Positions 8,669 through 17,395 of a stretch of DNA of 64,000 nucleotides are shown here, in pieces. The translations under genes and the position numbers were made by a program. Each line of letters opens with the position of its first letter. Positions within the stretch are counted from its first letter, which is position 1. Origin of the DNA: Frankia alni (lineage in GTDB: Bacteria > Actinomycetota > Actinomycetes > Frankiales > Frankiaceae); NCBI GenBank assembly GCA_026225295.1, contig JAMFSN010000309.1, positions 84,845-148,844 on the forward strand. The letters run 5' to 3'. Under the pieces are notes generated by a model, which did not search any database, was not told where the DNA came from, and saw only the letters and a program-made list of their open reading frames with translations.

Positions 8669-9052
8669 TCACGCTACGCTGCCGTCGTAGGTGAAAACGT
8701 CTGACGATCCCTCCTGCATGCGATAGGAGATGGACCCCCGGAGATCCTTGATCTCACCGGAGCCATCGAAAATCTCCATGTCCCCGCCGCCCGGGATGCC
8801 CTTGAACTTCCACAGCAGCGTGCCCGGCCGACCCTTGGCCGTACCGGTGAACGTGCCGAAGCCATAGTGCGTCTGCGAACCGTCGGCGTGCTCGACCGCC
8901 ACAAAGGTTTCCCCGGCGGGACCGTCGAAGTCACCACTGTACGTGGCCGCCGCATACAGGTACGTCACCTTCTCCGGCCCCGAGGTGAATGTGAACAGGA
9001 CGGTCCGGCTGTGGACGGTGATGCCGCCGCTGACTTTCTGCTCCTCGGCCAT
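8669..9052 (-). CDS. small beta-rich protein, DUF3224-like
   Basis: A 127-residue cytosolic protein without signal peptide or membrane segments. It is rich in alternating beta-strand patterns and contains G-F-G-T-F-T-G-T-A-K-G-R-P-G-T followed by G-S-G-E-I-K-D-L-R-G. This order resembles the DUF3224 or allene-oxide-cyclase-like small barrels, though the match is by eye only. Its ATG lies 45 bases from the end of the upstream alcohol dehydrogenase gene, inside the catabolic operon. It may bind a hydrophobic intermediate; no catalytic residues can be assigned. Confidence 0.75.
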   Translation of the reverse strand: MAEEQKVSGGITVHSRTVLFTFTSGPEKVTYLYAAATYSGDFDGPAGETFVAVEHADGSQTHYGFGTFTGTAKGRPGTLLWKFKGIPGGGDMEIFDGSGEIKDLRGSISYRMQEGSSDVFTYDGSVA

Positions 9053-9097
9053 GTTTTCCTTCCGCGCTTGGTTCCTCGCCCCGTCGCTCGCGGGGCC

Positions 9098-10150
9098 TCA
9101 GGTCTCGATCACGATCCGCCCGTCGACGCTGCCGTCCCGCAGCCGCTCCATCGCCGCGTTCGCCTCGTCCCAGTGCATCGTCACCATCGGCAGCGGCTTC
9201 AGGCGACCGGTCTGGGCGAGGGCGATGACGTCGCGCAGGTCTCCCAGGCTGCCGGTCACCGAGCCGATAATAGAACGTGGTTTCAGAATCATGCTCACGA
9301 GCGACACCTCAAGTGCGCCCCTCCCCACGCCCACGAGGACCAGCTTTCCGCCCTTACTGAGGGCCTCCAGCGCCATACCCGCCGTGGACGGGTGGTTCAC
9401 GACGTCGATGGCCGCGAGCAGCGGGCCGCCGGCCGCCTCTTTGACCGCCTCGACAATGGCGGGATCCGCGCCGTCGAGGGCGTGGGTGGCTCCGGCCGCC
9501 AACGCGGCCGCGCGCTTGCCCGGGCTCAGGTCGACGACGATGATCCTGCGGTGGCCCAGCGCGTGGAGCATCCGCAGCGCCGTCGAGCCCACGCCACCGG
9601 CCCCGATAAGGAGGACCGGCCGGTCGTGGTCCAGCGGGTACAGCTTCGAGATCGCCGAGAACGCGGTGGTACCGGCGCAGGCCAGCGTGGCCGCGAAGGC
9701 CGGCTCGACCGAGCCGTAGTCGAACAGGTACCGGGGGTCCGGGACCACCACCTGGGAGCTGAAGCCGCCGTGGCGCATGATGCCGAGGATCGTCTGCTGG
9801 TCGCAGAGGTTCTCCTCCCCGGCCCGGCAGCGGTCGCAGCGGCCGCAGCCGATGAACGGGTAGACGACGCGGCTGTCGCCGATCCGCACGCCCTCGGCGT
9901 CCGGGCCGACCGCCACCACCGTGCCCACCACTTCGTGACCGGGCGCGCGCGGGAACTCCACCCCGCGGTCGGCGACCCTCATCGTCTGCCCGCCGCCCAG
10001 GTCGTACTCGCCCTTCCACAGGTTGAGGTCCGAGCGGCACACACCGCAGTGCGTCACCGCCAGGACGACCTCCGTGCCCATCGGCTCGGGGTCGGGCAGA
10101 GTGAGGCACTCGAGCGGCTTGTCGTGCTCCACGACGGCCCAGAGCCTCAT
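9098..10150 (-). CDS. zinc-dependent alcohol dehydrogenase (MDR family)
   Basis: A 350-residue medium-chain dehydrogenase/reductase. Catalytic zinc residues are in H-C-G-V-C-R-S-D and G-H-E-V-V, a structural zinc site is C-G-R-C-D-R-C-R-A-G-E-E-N-L-C, and the nucleotide-binding loop is G-A-G-G-V-G near residue 182. The ATG at 10150 is preceded by GGGGGTG. It stands 83 bases after the aldehyde dehydrogenase and belongs to the same operon. It differs clearly from the NDMA-type enzyme at 6447-7592, so the operon carries two alcohol dehydrogenase types. One may act before the Baeyer-Villiger step and one after hydrolysis. Confidence 0.92.
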   Translation of the reverse strand: MRLWAVVEHDKPLECLTLPDPEPMGTEVVLAVTHCGVCRSDLNLWKGEYDLGGGQTMRVADRGVEFPRAPGHEVVGTVVAVGPDAEGVRIGDSRVVYPFIGCGRCDRCRAGEENLCDQQTILGIMRHGGFSSQVVVPDPRYLFDYGSVEPAFAATLACAGTTAFSAISKLYPLDHDRPVLLIGAGGVGSTALRMLHALGHRRIIVVDLSPGKRAAALAAGATHALDGADPAIVEAVKEAAGGPLLAAIDVVNHPSTAGMALEALSKGGKLVLVGVGRGALEVSLVSMILKPRSIIGSVTGSLGDLRDVIALAQTGRLKPLPMVTMHWDEANAAMERLRDGSVDGRIVIET

Positions 10151-10233
10151 GGATACACCCCCGTGAGAGTCGTTTCGGAACGGTCAAGGGGCGCGGTCCG
10201 TCGCGGGCCGGCACCCCCTCGGTCGGTGTCGTC

Positions 10234-11721
10234 TCAGTCGGTGTTGATGGTGACGCTCTTGGTGTAGAGGTAGGCGTCGACGTGCTCCGGGCCGCCCTTC
10301 GACCCGTAGCCACTCGCCTTGTAGCCGCCGAAGCCGACCGCTGGATCGATGGCGCCGTAGCAGTTCACCCAGAGCGTTCCGGCCTTGATGCCGTGCGTCA
10401 TCTTCAGCGCGGTGCCGAGATCCCGGGTCCACACCGCGCCACCGAGCCCGTAGGGCGTCTCGTTCGCGAGCCGCAGCGCTTCGTCGGCCTCGTCGAACGG
10501 GATCACCGACACGACCGGGCCGAAGATTTCCTCACGGGCGATGGTCATGGTGTTGGAGACGTCGGCGAAGACGGTCGGCGCGACGTAGTAGCCCTCGGCG
10601 AGGTCACCGCCGAGCCGCGCACCGCCGCTGGCCACCACCGCCCCCTCCTCCTGACCGATGGACACATAGCCCAGCACCCGGTCCAGCTGCTTCTGGGAAA
10701 TGAGGGGCCCCAGATTCGTCCCCGGGTCCAGCGGATCGCCGACCGTGAGGCTTTTGCTGAAGGCCGCCAGCCGCTCGACGAACTCGTCCTGGATCGAGCG
10801 CTGCACGAACAGCCGGGTGCCGGCGTAGCAGATCTGGCCGGTGTTGTTGAAGACCGCCATGGCCGCCCCGGGGACGGCCCGGTCCAGGTCGGCGTCGGCG
10901 AACACGATGTCCGGCGACTTGCCGCCCAGTTCGAGCTGGAGGCGCTTGATATTGACGGCGGAGGCCCGAATGATCGAACGGCCGGTTTCCGTTGATCCGG
11001 TGAAGGACAACCGGTCGACGTCCGGATGTTCGGCGAGCGCGGCGCCGGCGGTCTGGCCGTAGCCGGTCACGACGTTCACCACGCCGTCGGGCACACCGGC
11101 TTCCTGAAGCAGCTGCGCCATCCGCAGCAGGCTCAGGGAAGCGTCTTCGGCCGGCTTCAGGACGACGGTGCACCCGGTGGCCAGTACCGGGCCCAGCACG
11201 AACCACTGGCTGATGAGCGGGCCGTTCCAGGGGATGATGCTGCCGACCACGCCGACCGGCGCCTTGAGGGTCATGGTGGTGAACTGGCCGGGCAGCGAGT
11301 TCTCGATCGTCTGGCCGTTGGTGTTGACCACCTGCGAGGCGTAGAACTGGATGGCCTCGAGGATGAAGCTGCGAAAGCCCAGCGTGCGTGACAGCGGCGC
11401 CCCCATGTCGAGGGTCTCCAGGAGCGCCAGTTCGTCGTAGTTCGCGGCCACGAGATCATGAATGCGGTGCAGGAGCCGCTGGCGCTCGTAGGGCGTGAAC
11501 CGCGACCACGGGCCTTCGAAGGCGGCGCGCGCGGCCCGGACGGCGGCATCGACATCGGCCTTCCCGCCCTCGGCGAGCGAGGCGAGCCGGTGGCCCGTCG
11601 CGGGGTTGACCGTCTCGAAGGTCCCGCCCGAGGCCGCCGGTTGCCAGCGTCCGTCGACGAAGTGGTCCTTGATGTCCTGCCCCAGGAACGGGTGCACGGA
11701 AGGAAGGTCGATAGTTGTCAC
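10234..11721 (-). CDS. aldehyde dehydrogenase (NAD(P)-dependent)
   Basis: A 495-residue aldehyde dehydrogenase that oxidises an aldehyde to the acid. The Rossmann motif F-T-G-S-T-E-T-G is at about 240-247, the general base Glu264 is in L-E-L-G-G-K, and the nucleophile Cys298 is in N-N-T-G-Q-I-C. The GTG at 11719-11721 overlaps the stop of the upstream monooxygenase (GTGA), with GAGG 8 bases before it, so the two are translationally coupled. A much longer open frame upstream is a shadow of the monooxygenase gene. The tight coupling suggests a shared pathway with the Baeyer-Villiger enzyme. Confidence 0.94.
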   Translation of the reverse strand: MTTIDLPSVHPFLGQDIKDHFVDGRWQPAASGGTFETVNPATGHRLASLAEGGKADVDAAVRAARAAFEGPWSRFTPYERQRLLHRIHDLVAANYDELALLETLDMGAPLSRTLGFRSFILEAIQFYASQVVNTNGQTIENSLPGQFTTMTLKAPVGVVGSIIPWNGPLISQWFVLGPVLATGCTVVLKPAEDASLSLLRMAQLLQEAGVPDGVVNVVTGYGQTAGAALAEHPDVDRLSFTGSTETGRSIIRASAVNIKRLQLELGGKSPDIVFADADLDRAVPGAAMAVFNNTGQICYAGTRLFVQRSIQDEFVERLAAFSKSLTVGDPLDPGTNLGPLISQKQLDRVLGYVSIGQEEGAVVASGGARLGGDLAEGYYVAPTVFADVSNTMTIAREEIFGPVVSVIPFDEADEALRLANETPYGLGGAVWTRDLGTALKMTHGIKAGTLWVNCYGAIDPAVGFGGYKASGYGSKGGPEHVDAYLYTKSVTINTD

Positions 11722-13388
11722 GCTGGCTGCCTCGGGCTCGGTGGGGCCTCGCCCGACGGCGCGCCCGGGACGGTGATCGCAAAGCCCGGGTACCCGGTGC
11801 CGGCGATCTCGCGGCACCGGCGGCGGTAGTCGGCGGCACCGATATAAGGCATGAAGACCCGGGGTTTCCCAGGGATGTTCGCGCCCATGTACCAGCTCGC
11901 CGCGCGGACGAAGAGGGTGGCACTGGCCAAGGCGTTGACGTGCGCGACCCATGCGTCCTCGGCCGGAACGGTGGGTTCGAGACGTTGCGCGCCGACCGAC
12001 CGCAGGTGCAGGAGACAGTCCGCGATCCAATCGACGTGCTGCTCGATCGCCACCACGACGTTGCTCAGCACGGAGGGGCTGCCCGGCCCGGTGATCATAA
12101 AAAAGTTCGGGAAGCCGGCGGACATGAGTCCCAGGTACGTGCGCGGCCCGCCGGCCCACTTCTCCTTCAGGCGCAGACCGCCCACCCCGCGGATGTCGAT
12201 GCGGCCCAGGGCACCGGTGATGGCGTCGAAGCCGGTTGCCAAGACCAGCACGTCGAGGGCGTACTCCTGTGCTGACGTGCGCAACCCCGCTTCGGTGACC
12301 CTTTCGAGGGGCTCCTGGCGGAGGTCGACCAACAGGACGTTCGGACGGTTGTAGGTGTCGTAGTACTCGCTGTCGACGCAGATCCGCTTGGTGAAGATCG
12401 GATAGTCCACCGGGCACAGCCGCTCGGCCACCGCGGAGTCCTTCACGATCTCCCGGATCTTGCGCCGCACGAACTCGGCGGCGTAGTCGTTCGAGACTTC
12501 GTCGACCGTCAGATCCTTGAAGGCATAGGCGAAGTTGGCGCCCCCCTTGTCCCACCGGGCCTCGAACTCCACGTCCCGGGCGCGGTCATCGACGGCCTGC
12601 GCGGAGAAGGTGGCGAAGTCGTAGAGCACTCCCGTGGGAGTGTCTTCGCGGGCGAGGCTGCGTAGCTCCTGGTAGTGGTCTTTCCAGTACCTCGTCTTCT
12701 CCGGCGTGAGGGGCGTGTTGCGCGCGGGCACGCTGAAGTGCGGGGTTCGCTGAAAGACCACGAGCTCGCCGGCCTGCTCGGCCAGCTCGGGGATCGCCTG
12801 GATGCCGGAAGACCCGGTACCGATCACGCCGACGCGCCGGCCGGCCAGGTCGACGCCGCCGCGCGGCCAGTCGGCGGTGTGGTGGACCTCGCCCGCGAAT
12901 GCCTCGAGCCCGGGGATCCGCGGTGTCTGGGGCGCGGAGAGGCACCCCGTCGCCATCACCACATAGGTGGCCACCATCTCCCGGCCCGACGCTGTGGTGA
13001 CGGTCCAGGTCCCGGCCGCCTCGTCGAAGGCAACCGCCACGACCCGCGTCCCCAACGAGATGTCGCGTCGAAGATCGAAACGATCGGCGACGTGGTGGAG
13101 GTAACGCAGGATCTCGGGCTGCGTGGCGAACCGTTCGGACCAGTTCCACTCCTGCTCGAGCTCCGCGTCGAAGGAGTAGGAGTACTGCAGGCTCTCGATG
13201 TCGCAGCGCGCGCCCGGGTAGCGGTTGTGGAACCAGGTGCCACCGATGTCCCCGGCGGCCTCCATGACCTGGACCCGCAGGCCGAGGCCCCGCAGCCGGT
13301 GCAGCGCGTAGAGACCCGCGAAGCCGGCCCCGACCACCGCGACGTCAACCGATTCGGGCTCCACAGCGGCCTCCTGTGCCGTCGTCAT
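11718..13388 (-). CDS. Baeyer-Villiger-type flavin monooxygenase
   Basis: A 556-residue FAD- and NADPH-dependent monooxygenase. Two Rossmann motifs are visible, G-A-G-F-A-G at 20-25 and G-T-G-S-S-G at 190-195. The Baeyer-Villiger fingerprint F-x-G-x-x-x-H-x-x-x-W-P is present as F-A-G-E-V-H-H-T-A-D-W-P at 164-175. Enzymes with this set insert oxygen into ketones to give esters or lactones. The ATG at 13388 starts a typical N-terminus; no strong ribosome-binding site precedes it. The gene follows the CoA-transferase by 31 bases and overlaps the aldehyde dehydrogenase start by four bases. Ketone substrate is unknown; steroids, terpenoids and cyclic alkanones are all possible for this class. Confidence 0.94.
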   Translation of the reverse strand: MTTAQEAAVEPESVDVAVVGAGFAGLYALHRLRGLGLRVQVMEAAGDIGGTWFHNRYPGARCDIESLQYSYSFDAELEQEWNWSERFATQPEILRYLHHVADRFDLRRDISLGTRVVAVAFDEAAGTWTVTTASGREMVATYVVMATGCLSAPQTPRIPGLEAFAGEVHHTADWPRGGVDLAGRRVGVIGTGSSGIQAIPELAEQAGELVVFQRTPHFSVPARNTPLTPEKTRYWKDHYQELRSLAREDTPTGVLYDFATFSAQAVDDRARDVEFEARWDKGGANFAYAFKDLTVDEVSNDYAAEFVRRKIREIVKDSAVAERLCPVDYPIFTKRICVDSEYYDTYNRPNVLLVDLRQEPLERVTEAGLRTSAQEYALDVLVLATGFDAITGALGRIDIRGVGGLRLKEKWAGGPRTYLGLMSAGFPNFFMITGPGSPSVLSNVVVAIEQHVDWIADCLLHLRSVGAQRLEPTVPAEDAWVAHVNALASATLFVRAASWYMGANIPGKPRVFMPYIGAADYRRRCREIAGTGYPGFAITVPGAPSGEAPPSPRQPA

Positions 13389-13419
13389 GCCAGGGCCCGG
13401 CTGACCCGCGTCGGCGGCC

Positions 13420-14634
13420 TCACGTGACGCCTGATCGCTGCAGCTGGTCGAGCGTCTCCGCGTCCATTCCCAGCCACTCCCGGTACACCAGATCGTTGTC
13501 CGCGCCGAGTTGCGCACCGGTCCGCCAGACCCGGCCCCGGTCCCGGTGGAGACGGGGTACGACGTCCTGCATACGGACGGGCCCCAACTCTTCGTCCATC
13601 ACGGTGACGATGCTTTCTCGCTCTCGGTACACCTCGTCCGCACAGATGTCGGCGACGTCGAGCACCTTGGCCGCCACGATCTGGGCCGCCGTCATGGTCT
13701 TGAGTACCACCGCGGTGGTCCGGGCGGCCACCCAGTCGCGCAGGCCGTCATCGAGCTCGTCCTTGCGGGCGATCTGTTCGGCCGTGGTCGCGAACTCCTC
13801 CTCCGGCAGACCGAGCAGACCCGCGATGCCGCGGACCGACCGGGTGGTGGCGGACGTCACCGTGATCCAGTCGCCGTCCGCGCTGCGGTAGGTGTTGATG
13901 ACCGCCGCGGGTGCCACCGCGAGCCTGTTCCCCGCGCGTCCGGGCACTTCGCCGAGCTGGTCGTGGAGGATGACCTGCCATTCGATCAACCGGAACAGGG
14001 TGTCGGACAGGGCCAGGTCGATCCACTCCCCGCGGCGATCGGGATCGGTCTCCCGCCGTCGCAGCGCGGCCGCGACGGCGAATGCGCCCATCAGGCCGGT
14101 CGTCGCGTCCCCGTGGCTGAAACCGGTGTGAACGGGCGGACCGTCAGCGAAGCCGGTGAGGTGCACAACGCCGCTGCGGGCCTCGCCCATCTTGCCGAAC
14201 CCGGGATCGTCCCGGCGGGACGTGGTCGCGCCGTAGCCGGTGATCTGCAGGAGGACGGCGGACGGGTTGACGGCCCGGACGGAGTCCCAGTCCAGGCCGA
14301 AGCGCTCGGCCGTGGCGGCCCGGAAGGTCACGATCACGACGTCGGCCCAGGCGATCAGCCGCCCCACCACGGCCGCGGCGTCCGCTCGGCGCAGGTCCAG
14401 GGTCACGCTGCGCTTGTTGCGCCCGAGGACCTTCCACCACAACGGGACCCCGTCCTTGGCCGGACCCATGCGGCGCGCGTCATCGCCGGTCACCGGTGAC
14501 TCGACGTGCACAACATCGGCTCCGAGGTCGGCCATCAAAGTGCCGGCGAGCGGGCCGGCGATGACCTGGGCAAACTCGACGACCCGCACACCGGCCAACG
14601 GTCCGGCCCCGGACTCCGCCTCGGAACTGTCCAC
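13420..14634 (-). CDS. CaiB/BaiF family (class III) CoA-transferase
   Basis: A 404-residue protein starting L-A-G-V-R-V-V-E-F-A-Q-V-I-A-G-P-L-A-G-T-L, the hallmark N-terminus of class III CoA-transferases. It continues with A-D-L-G-A-D-V-V-H-V-E-S and K-R-S-V-T-L-D-L-R. A catalytic Asp is expected near residue 175 (T-G-F-S-H-G-D-A-T-T-G). These enzymes move CoA between carboxylic acids. The GTG at 14634 gives the normal family length; an open frame running further upstream is antisense to the IclR gene. It is the first gene of the operon ending at 6447 and is divergent from the IclR regulator, with a palindrome just upstream of its start. Confidence 0.92.
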   Translation of the reverse strand: MDSSEAESGAGPLAGVRVVEFAQVIAGPLAGTLMADLGADVVHVESPVTGDDARRMGPAKDGVPLWWKVLGRNKRSVTLDLRRADAAAVVGRLIAWADVVIVTFRAATAERFGLDWDSVRAVNPSAVLLQITGYGATTSRRDDPGFGKMGEARSGVVHLTGFADGPPVHTGFSHGDATTGLMGAFAVAAALRRRETDPDRRGEWIDLALSDTLFRLIEWQVILHDQLGEVPGRAGNRLAVAPAAVINTYRSADGDWITVTSATTRSVRGIAGLLGLPEEEFATTAEQIARKDELDDGLRDWVAARTTAVVLKTMTAAQIVAAKVLDVADICADEVYRERESIVTVMDEELGPVRMQDVVPRLHRDRGRVWRTGAQLGADNDLVYREWLGMDAETLDQLQRSGVT

Positions 14635-14649
14635 TTTATGAACGTAGTT

Positions 14650-14662
14650 GCCACCTGGTGGC
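14650..14662. promoter_or_regulatory. 13-bp palindrome upstream of the CoA-transferase operon
   Basis: The sequence GCCACC-T-GGTGGC is a perfect palindrome around one central base, 16 bases before the CoA-transferase start codon and in the region shared with the divergent IclR gene. A 12-of-13 match on the other strand is at 6370-6382, upstream of the TetR gene. An IclR operator is a reasonable guess. Confidence 0.45.
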
Positions 14663-14923
14663 GCGGCAAGCTGCTCGGGCCAAAACCCCTCGCGCCGGTG
14701 CGCGGCAGCGCTCCGTCCCGGGCCGGAACCGCGCGGGATACGCTGCGCCCGTGCAACCGTTGCGCTGGGCCCACCGTGGGGACGGCGGCGCCGGGTCGAG
14801 AAATCCGTTCCCGGTCGCGCTGCCGCCCCGTCACCAACTGGGCCTGATCGGGCCCCTACCACGGGCCTGGTTTCACCGGCGGGCGGACGCGGGCAGCTGT
14901 CCGGCCGGCCCGCTCCAGGCCCC

Positions 14924-15742
14924 GTGAGGGGGGAGCAGGGCTTCGTCGACCGGGCGTTGGACGACACGAACGACCACGACGACTCGTTCACGCGGGTCCG
15001 CGTGCTCGGCAAGATGCGGGACATCCTCGACGTGTTCAGCCTCGCCGAACCGGAGCTCGACCTGCGCCGCATCCGCGAAGGCGCCGGATTACCGCACAGC
15101 ACGGCGGTGCGGCTCGTCCGCAACATGGTCAGCGACGGCCTTCTCACCCAGACCCCGGGCGGGTACCGGATCGGCATGACCGTCGTCCGCTGGGCCGCGG
15201 TCGCCCAACAGGGCCTGGGGCTGCTGGAAACGGCGACGCCCGGCTTGAATGCCCTGCGGGACCGCACCAGCGAGTCCGCCGGGCTCTTCGTGCGGCACGG
15301 TGTCATGCGCGTGTGCGTAGCCCTGGCCGAGAGTAACCGCGCTGTCGGTCGCCGACTCGCACTCGGGCACGTCCTGCCGGTCCACGCCGGAGCGCCCGGG
15401 AAGACACTGCTGGCCTTCGACCCGGACGCGGCGGATCTGCTCCCGTCACTCGAGCTGCGGGCCCTGACCGGGCGCACGCTCACCGATCCCACGGCACTCG
15501 GGCGGGAGCTCGACCGGATACGCACCGCGGGATATGCGGTGAGCCGGGGCGAGTGGGACCTGGAAGTCGTCGGTGTGGCCGCACCGGTCTTCGGCGCCGA
15601 CGGCCGGCTGGTCGCCGCCCTGGGGGTGTCCGGCCCCGCCAGCCGGCTCACGGATCCGCTGCTGCCCGGGGTCATCGACGATGTCGTAGGAGGCGCGGCG
15701 AACCTGTCGGCCGAACAGGGCTTCACCATCGGCCGGCGGTGA
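14924..15742 (+). CDS. IclR family transcriptional regulator
   Basis: A 272-residue IclR-type protein: winged helix-turn-helix at about residues 25-85 (L-D-L-R-R-I-R-E-G-A-G-L-P-H-S-T-A-V-R-L-V-R) followed by the effector-binding domain, with V-L-P-V-H-A-G-A-P-G-K-T-L-L-A-F near the middle as in the family. The GTG at 14924 gives a normal length, but start choice is weak because the GA-rich run AGGGGGGAG lies just inside the reading frame; a TTG at 14957 is an alternative. It is transcribed away from the catabolic operon starting at 14634 and probably controls it. Its stop is 23 bases from the convergent aldehyde dehydrogenase stop. Confidence 0.88.
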   Translation: MRGEQGFVDRALDDTNDHDDSFTRVRVLGKMRDILDVFSLAEPELDLRRIREGAGLPHSTAVRLVRNMVSDGLLTQTPGGYRIGMTVVRWAAVAQQGLGLLETATPGLNALRDRTSESAGLFVRHGVMRVCVALAESNRAVGRRLALGHVLPVHAGAPGKTLLAFDPDAADLLPSLELRALTGRTLTDPTALGRELDRIRTAGYAVSRGEWDLEVVGVAAPVFGADGRLVAALGVSGPASRLTDPLLPGVIDDVVGGAANLSAEQGFTIGRR

Positions 15743-15765
15743 TGGTGGATCCGCGCGACCTCACG

Positions 15766-17220
15766 TCACGCTGAGGGCTCTGTCGCGGCCGGAAGGAAGA
15801 TCGTCTTCGTGTCCAGGTAGGCATCCAGCCCCTCCGGTCCACACTCCCGTCCCAGGCCCGAGGATTTAACCCCGCCAAAGGGCAGCCCGGCATCGAGCGT
15901 CATTCCGTTGACGCCGAACGTGCCGGTCCGGATCTCGCGACCGACGGCCAGGCCCCGCTCAAGGTCGGACGTCCAAACCGTTCCGTGGAGCCCGAAGGGC
16001 GAGTCGTTGGCGACGGACACCGCCTCGGTGACGTCGGTGTAGGGAATGAAGACCACGACCGGACCGAAGATCTCCTCCTGGGCTATCGACATGTCATTGC
16101 TCACGTCGCGAAAGACGGTGGGCTCCACGTACCAGCCCCGCTCGAGATGGGAGGGAACGCCGCCACCGACAACGGGGACGGCGCCCGCCTCCCGGCCGGC
16201 CGCGATGTACCCGAGAACCCGCTCGCGCTGCCGCCGCGAGATCAACGGCCCGATGAACGTCCCCTCCTCGAGCGGGTCGCCGACCGGAAGGACGCCCGCC
16301 ACCGCGGCGAAGCGCTCCACCGCCTCGTCATACCGTTCGCGCGAGACGAGGATGCGCGACTGGGCGATGCACATCTGACCGCTCAGCGACATCGTCGAGC
16401 CGATGAGCTGCAGCATGGCCGCGTCGAGGTCGGCATCGTCGAGCACGATCGCCGCGGACTTCCCGCCCAGCTCCAGCGTCACGTGCTTGAGCTGCTCCCC
16501 GGCCAGGCCGGCGATACGACGACCGGCCGCCGTGCTGCCGGTAAAGGCGATCTTGTCAATACCGGGATGGGTCACGAGGCGCTCGCCCGACGCGGGACCG
16601 GTGGCGAGCACGTTGAGCACCCCGGGGGGCACACCGGCAGCATCAGCGGCTTCGGCGAGCAGGTAGGCGTTGACCGGGGTCTCGGGTGCCGCTTTGAGGA
16701 CCACCGTGCACCCGGCCGCCATGGCGGGCGCCACCTTCATCATGGACAGGAAGAGCGGCGCATTCCACGGAATGATCGCCGCGACGGTTCCGACCGGTTC
16801 CCTGCGCACCACGGCCGCTGCGTTGACACCCGTACGAGGGGCCTCGACCACGAGTCCGCCGGCGAGGCCGGCGTAGTAGCGAAGGACGTCGAGAGCATTG
16901 TCGATCTGGGCGGGACGCAGGAGCATCCGTGGAGTCCCGGTCTCCGCCGCGATGACCGTCTCGAGCTGCGCGAGGCGGGCACTGAGCTGGTCGAGCAGGG
17001 CCAGCATGACCTCCGCCCGCTCGACCGGCGACATCCGCGGCCAGGGGCCCGAGTCGAACGCCGACCGTGCGGCCCCGACCGCGGCGTCGATGTCGGCCGG
17101 GCTCGCGTCCGGGACCTCCCCGACGACTTCCTCGGTGCTGGGTGACCGCACCACGAGCGTGCGGTCGGATGCCGAAGCGACCCATTGACCGCCGACGTAG
17201 ATGTCCTTGCTCAGGTACAC
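15766..17220 (-). CDS. aldehyde dehydrogenase
   Basis: A 484-residue aldehyde dehydrogenase, distinct from the one at 10234-11721. The motif F-T-G-S-T-A-A-G is at about 226-233, the general base Glu250 is in L-E-L-G-G-K, and the nucleophile Cys284 is in L-S-G-Q-M-C. The GTG at 17220 has GGGAG five bases upstream and gives the usual N-terminus with Y-V-G-G-Q-W. It stands alone: about 540 bases away from the catabolic operon on the other side of the IclR gene, and preceded on its own strand by a strong terminator of the substrate-binding protein gene. It could serve the same pathway. Confidence 0.92.
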   Translation of the reverse strand: MYLSKDIYVGGQWVASASDRTLVVRSPSTEEVVGEVPDASPADIDAAVGAARSAFDSGPWPRMSPVERAEVMLALLDQLSARLAQLETVIAAETGTPRMLLRPAQIDNALDVLRYYAGLAGGLVVEAPRTGVNAAAVVRREPVGTVAAIIPWNAPLFLSMMKVAPAMAAGCTVVLKAAPETPVNAYLLAEAADAAGVPPGVLNVLATGPASGERLVTHPGIDKIAFTGSTAAGRRIAGLAGEQLKHVTLELGGKSAAIVLDDADLDAAMLQLIGSTMSLSGQMCIAQSRILVSRERYDEAVERFAAVAGVLPVGDPLEEGTFIGPLISRRQRERVLGYIAAGREAGAVPVVGGGVPSHLERGWYVEPTVFRDVSNDMSIAQEEIFGPVVVFIPYTDVTEAVSVANDSPFGLHGTVWTSDLERGLAVGREIRTGTFGVNGMTLDAGLPFGGVKSSGLGRECGPEGLDAYLDTKTIFLPAATEPSA

Positions 17221-17357
17221 GGTGACTCCCGGGCCGACCTGCCGATGGTTGCGCTCGCCTCTGGTCCACCTCGCCACGGGGCGGAGGCGGTCCACGTCCC
17301 GACGCGGGCCGCACTGGCCACAAAGCGAACCTAGCGTTCACATTATGGGGAAGCAAC

Positions 17358-17389
17358 CCAGAGCGGGCCGCCCCGCCGGCCCGCTCTGG
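17358..17389 (-). terminator. strong hairpin terminator of the substrate-binding protein gene
   Basis: Arms CCAGAGCGGGCC (17358-17369) and GGCCCGCTCTGG (17378-17389) are perfect 12-bp complements with an 8-base loop. The hairpin begins seven bases after the stop of the gene at 17396-18628 and is followed on that strand by GGTTGCTT. It separates that gene from the aldehyde dehydrogenase downstream. Confidence 0.8.
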
Positions 17390-17395
17390 TTCGGA

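Noticed and set aside
10234..12555. Long frame joining aldehyde dehydrogenase to upstream sequence as one 773-residue protein
   Set aside because: The upstream portion is a shadow of the Baeyer-Villiger monooxygenase gene; the GTG at 11721 with its own ribosome-binding site gives a normal dehydrogenase.
13420..15729. 769-codon minus-strand frame extending the CoA-transferase
   Set aside because: The part upstream of 14634 is antisense to a well-supported IclR gene and has no resemblance to CoA-transferases.
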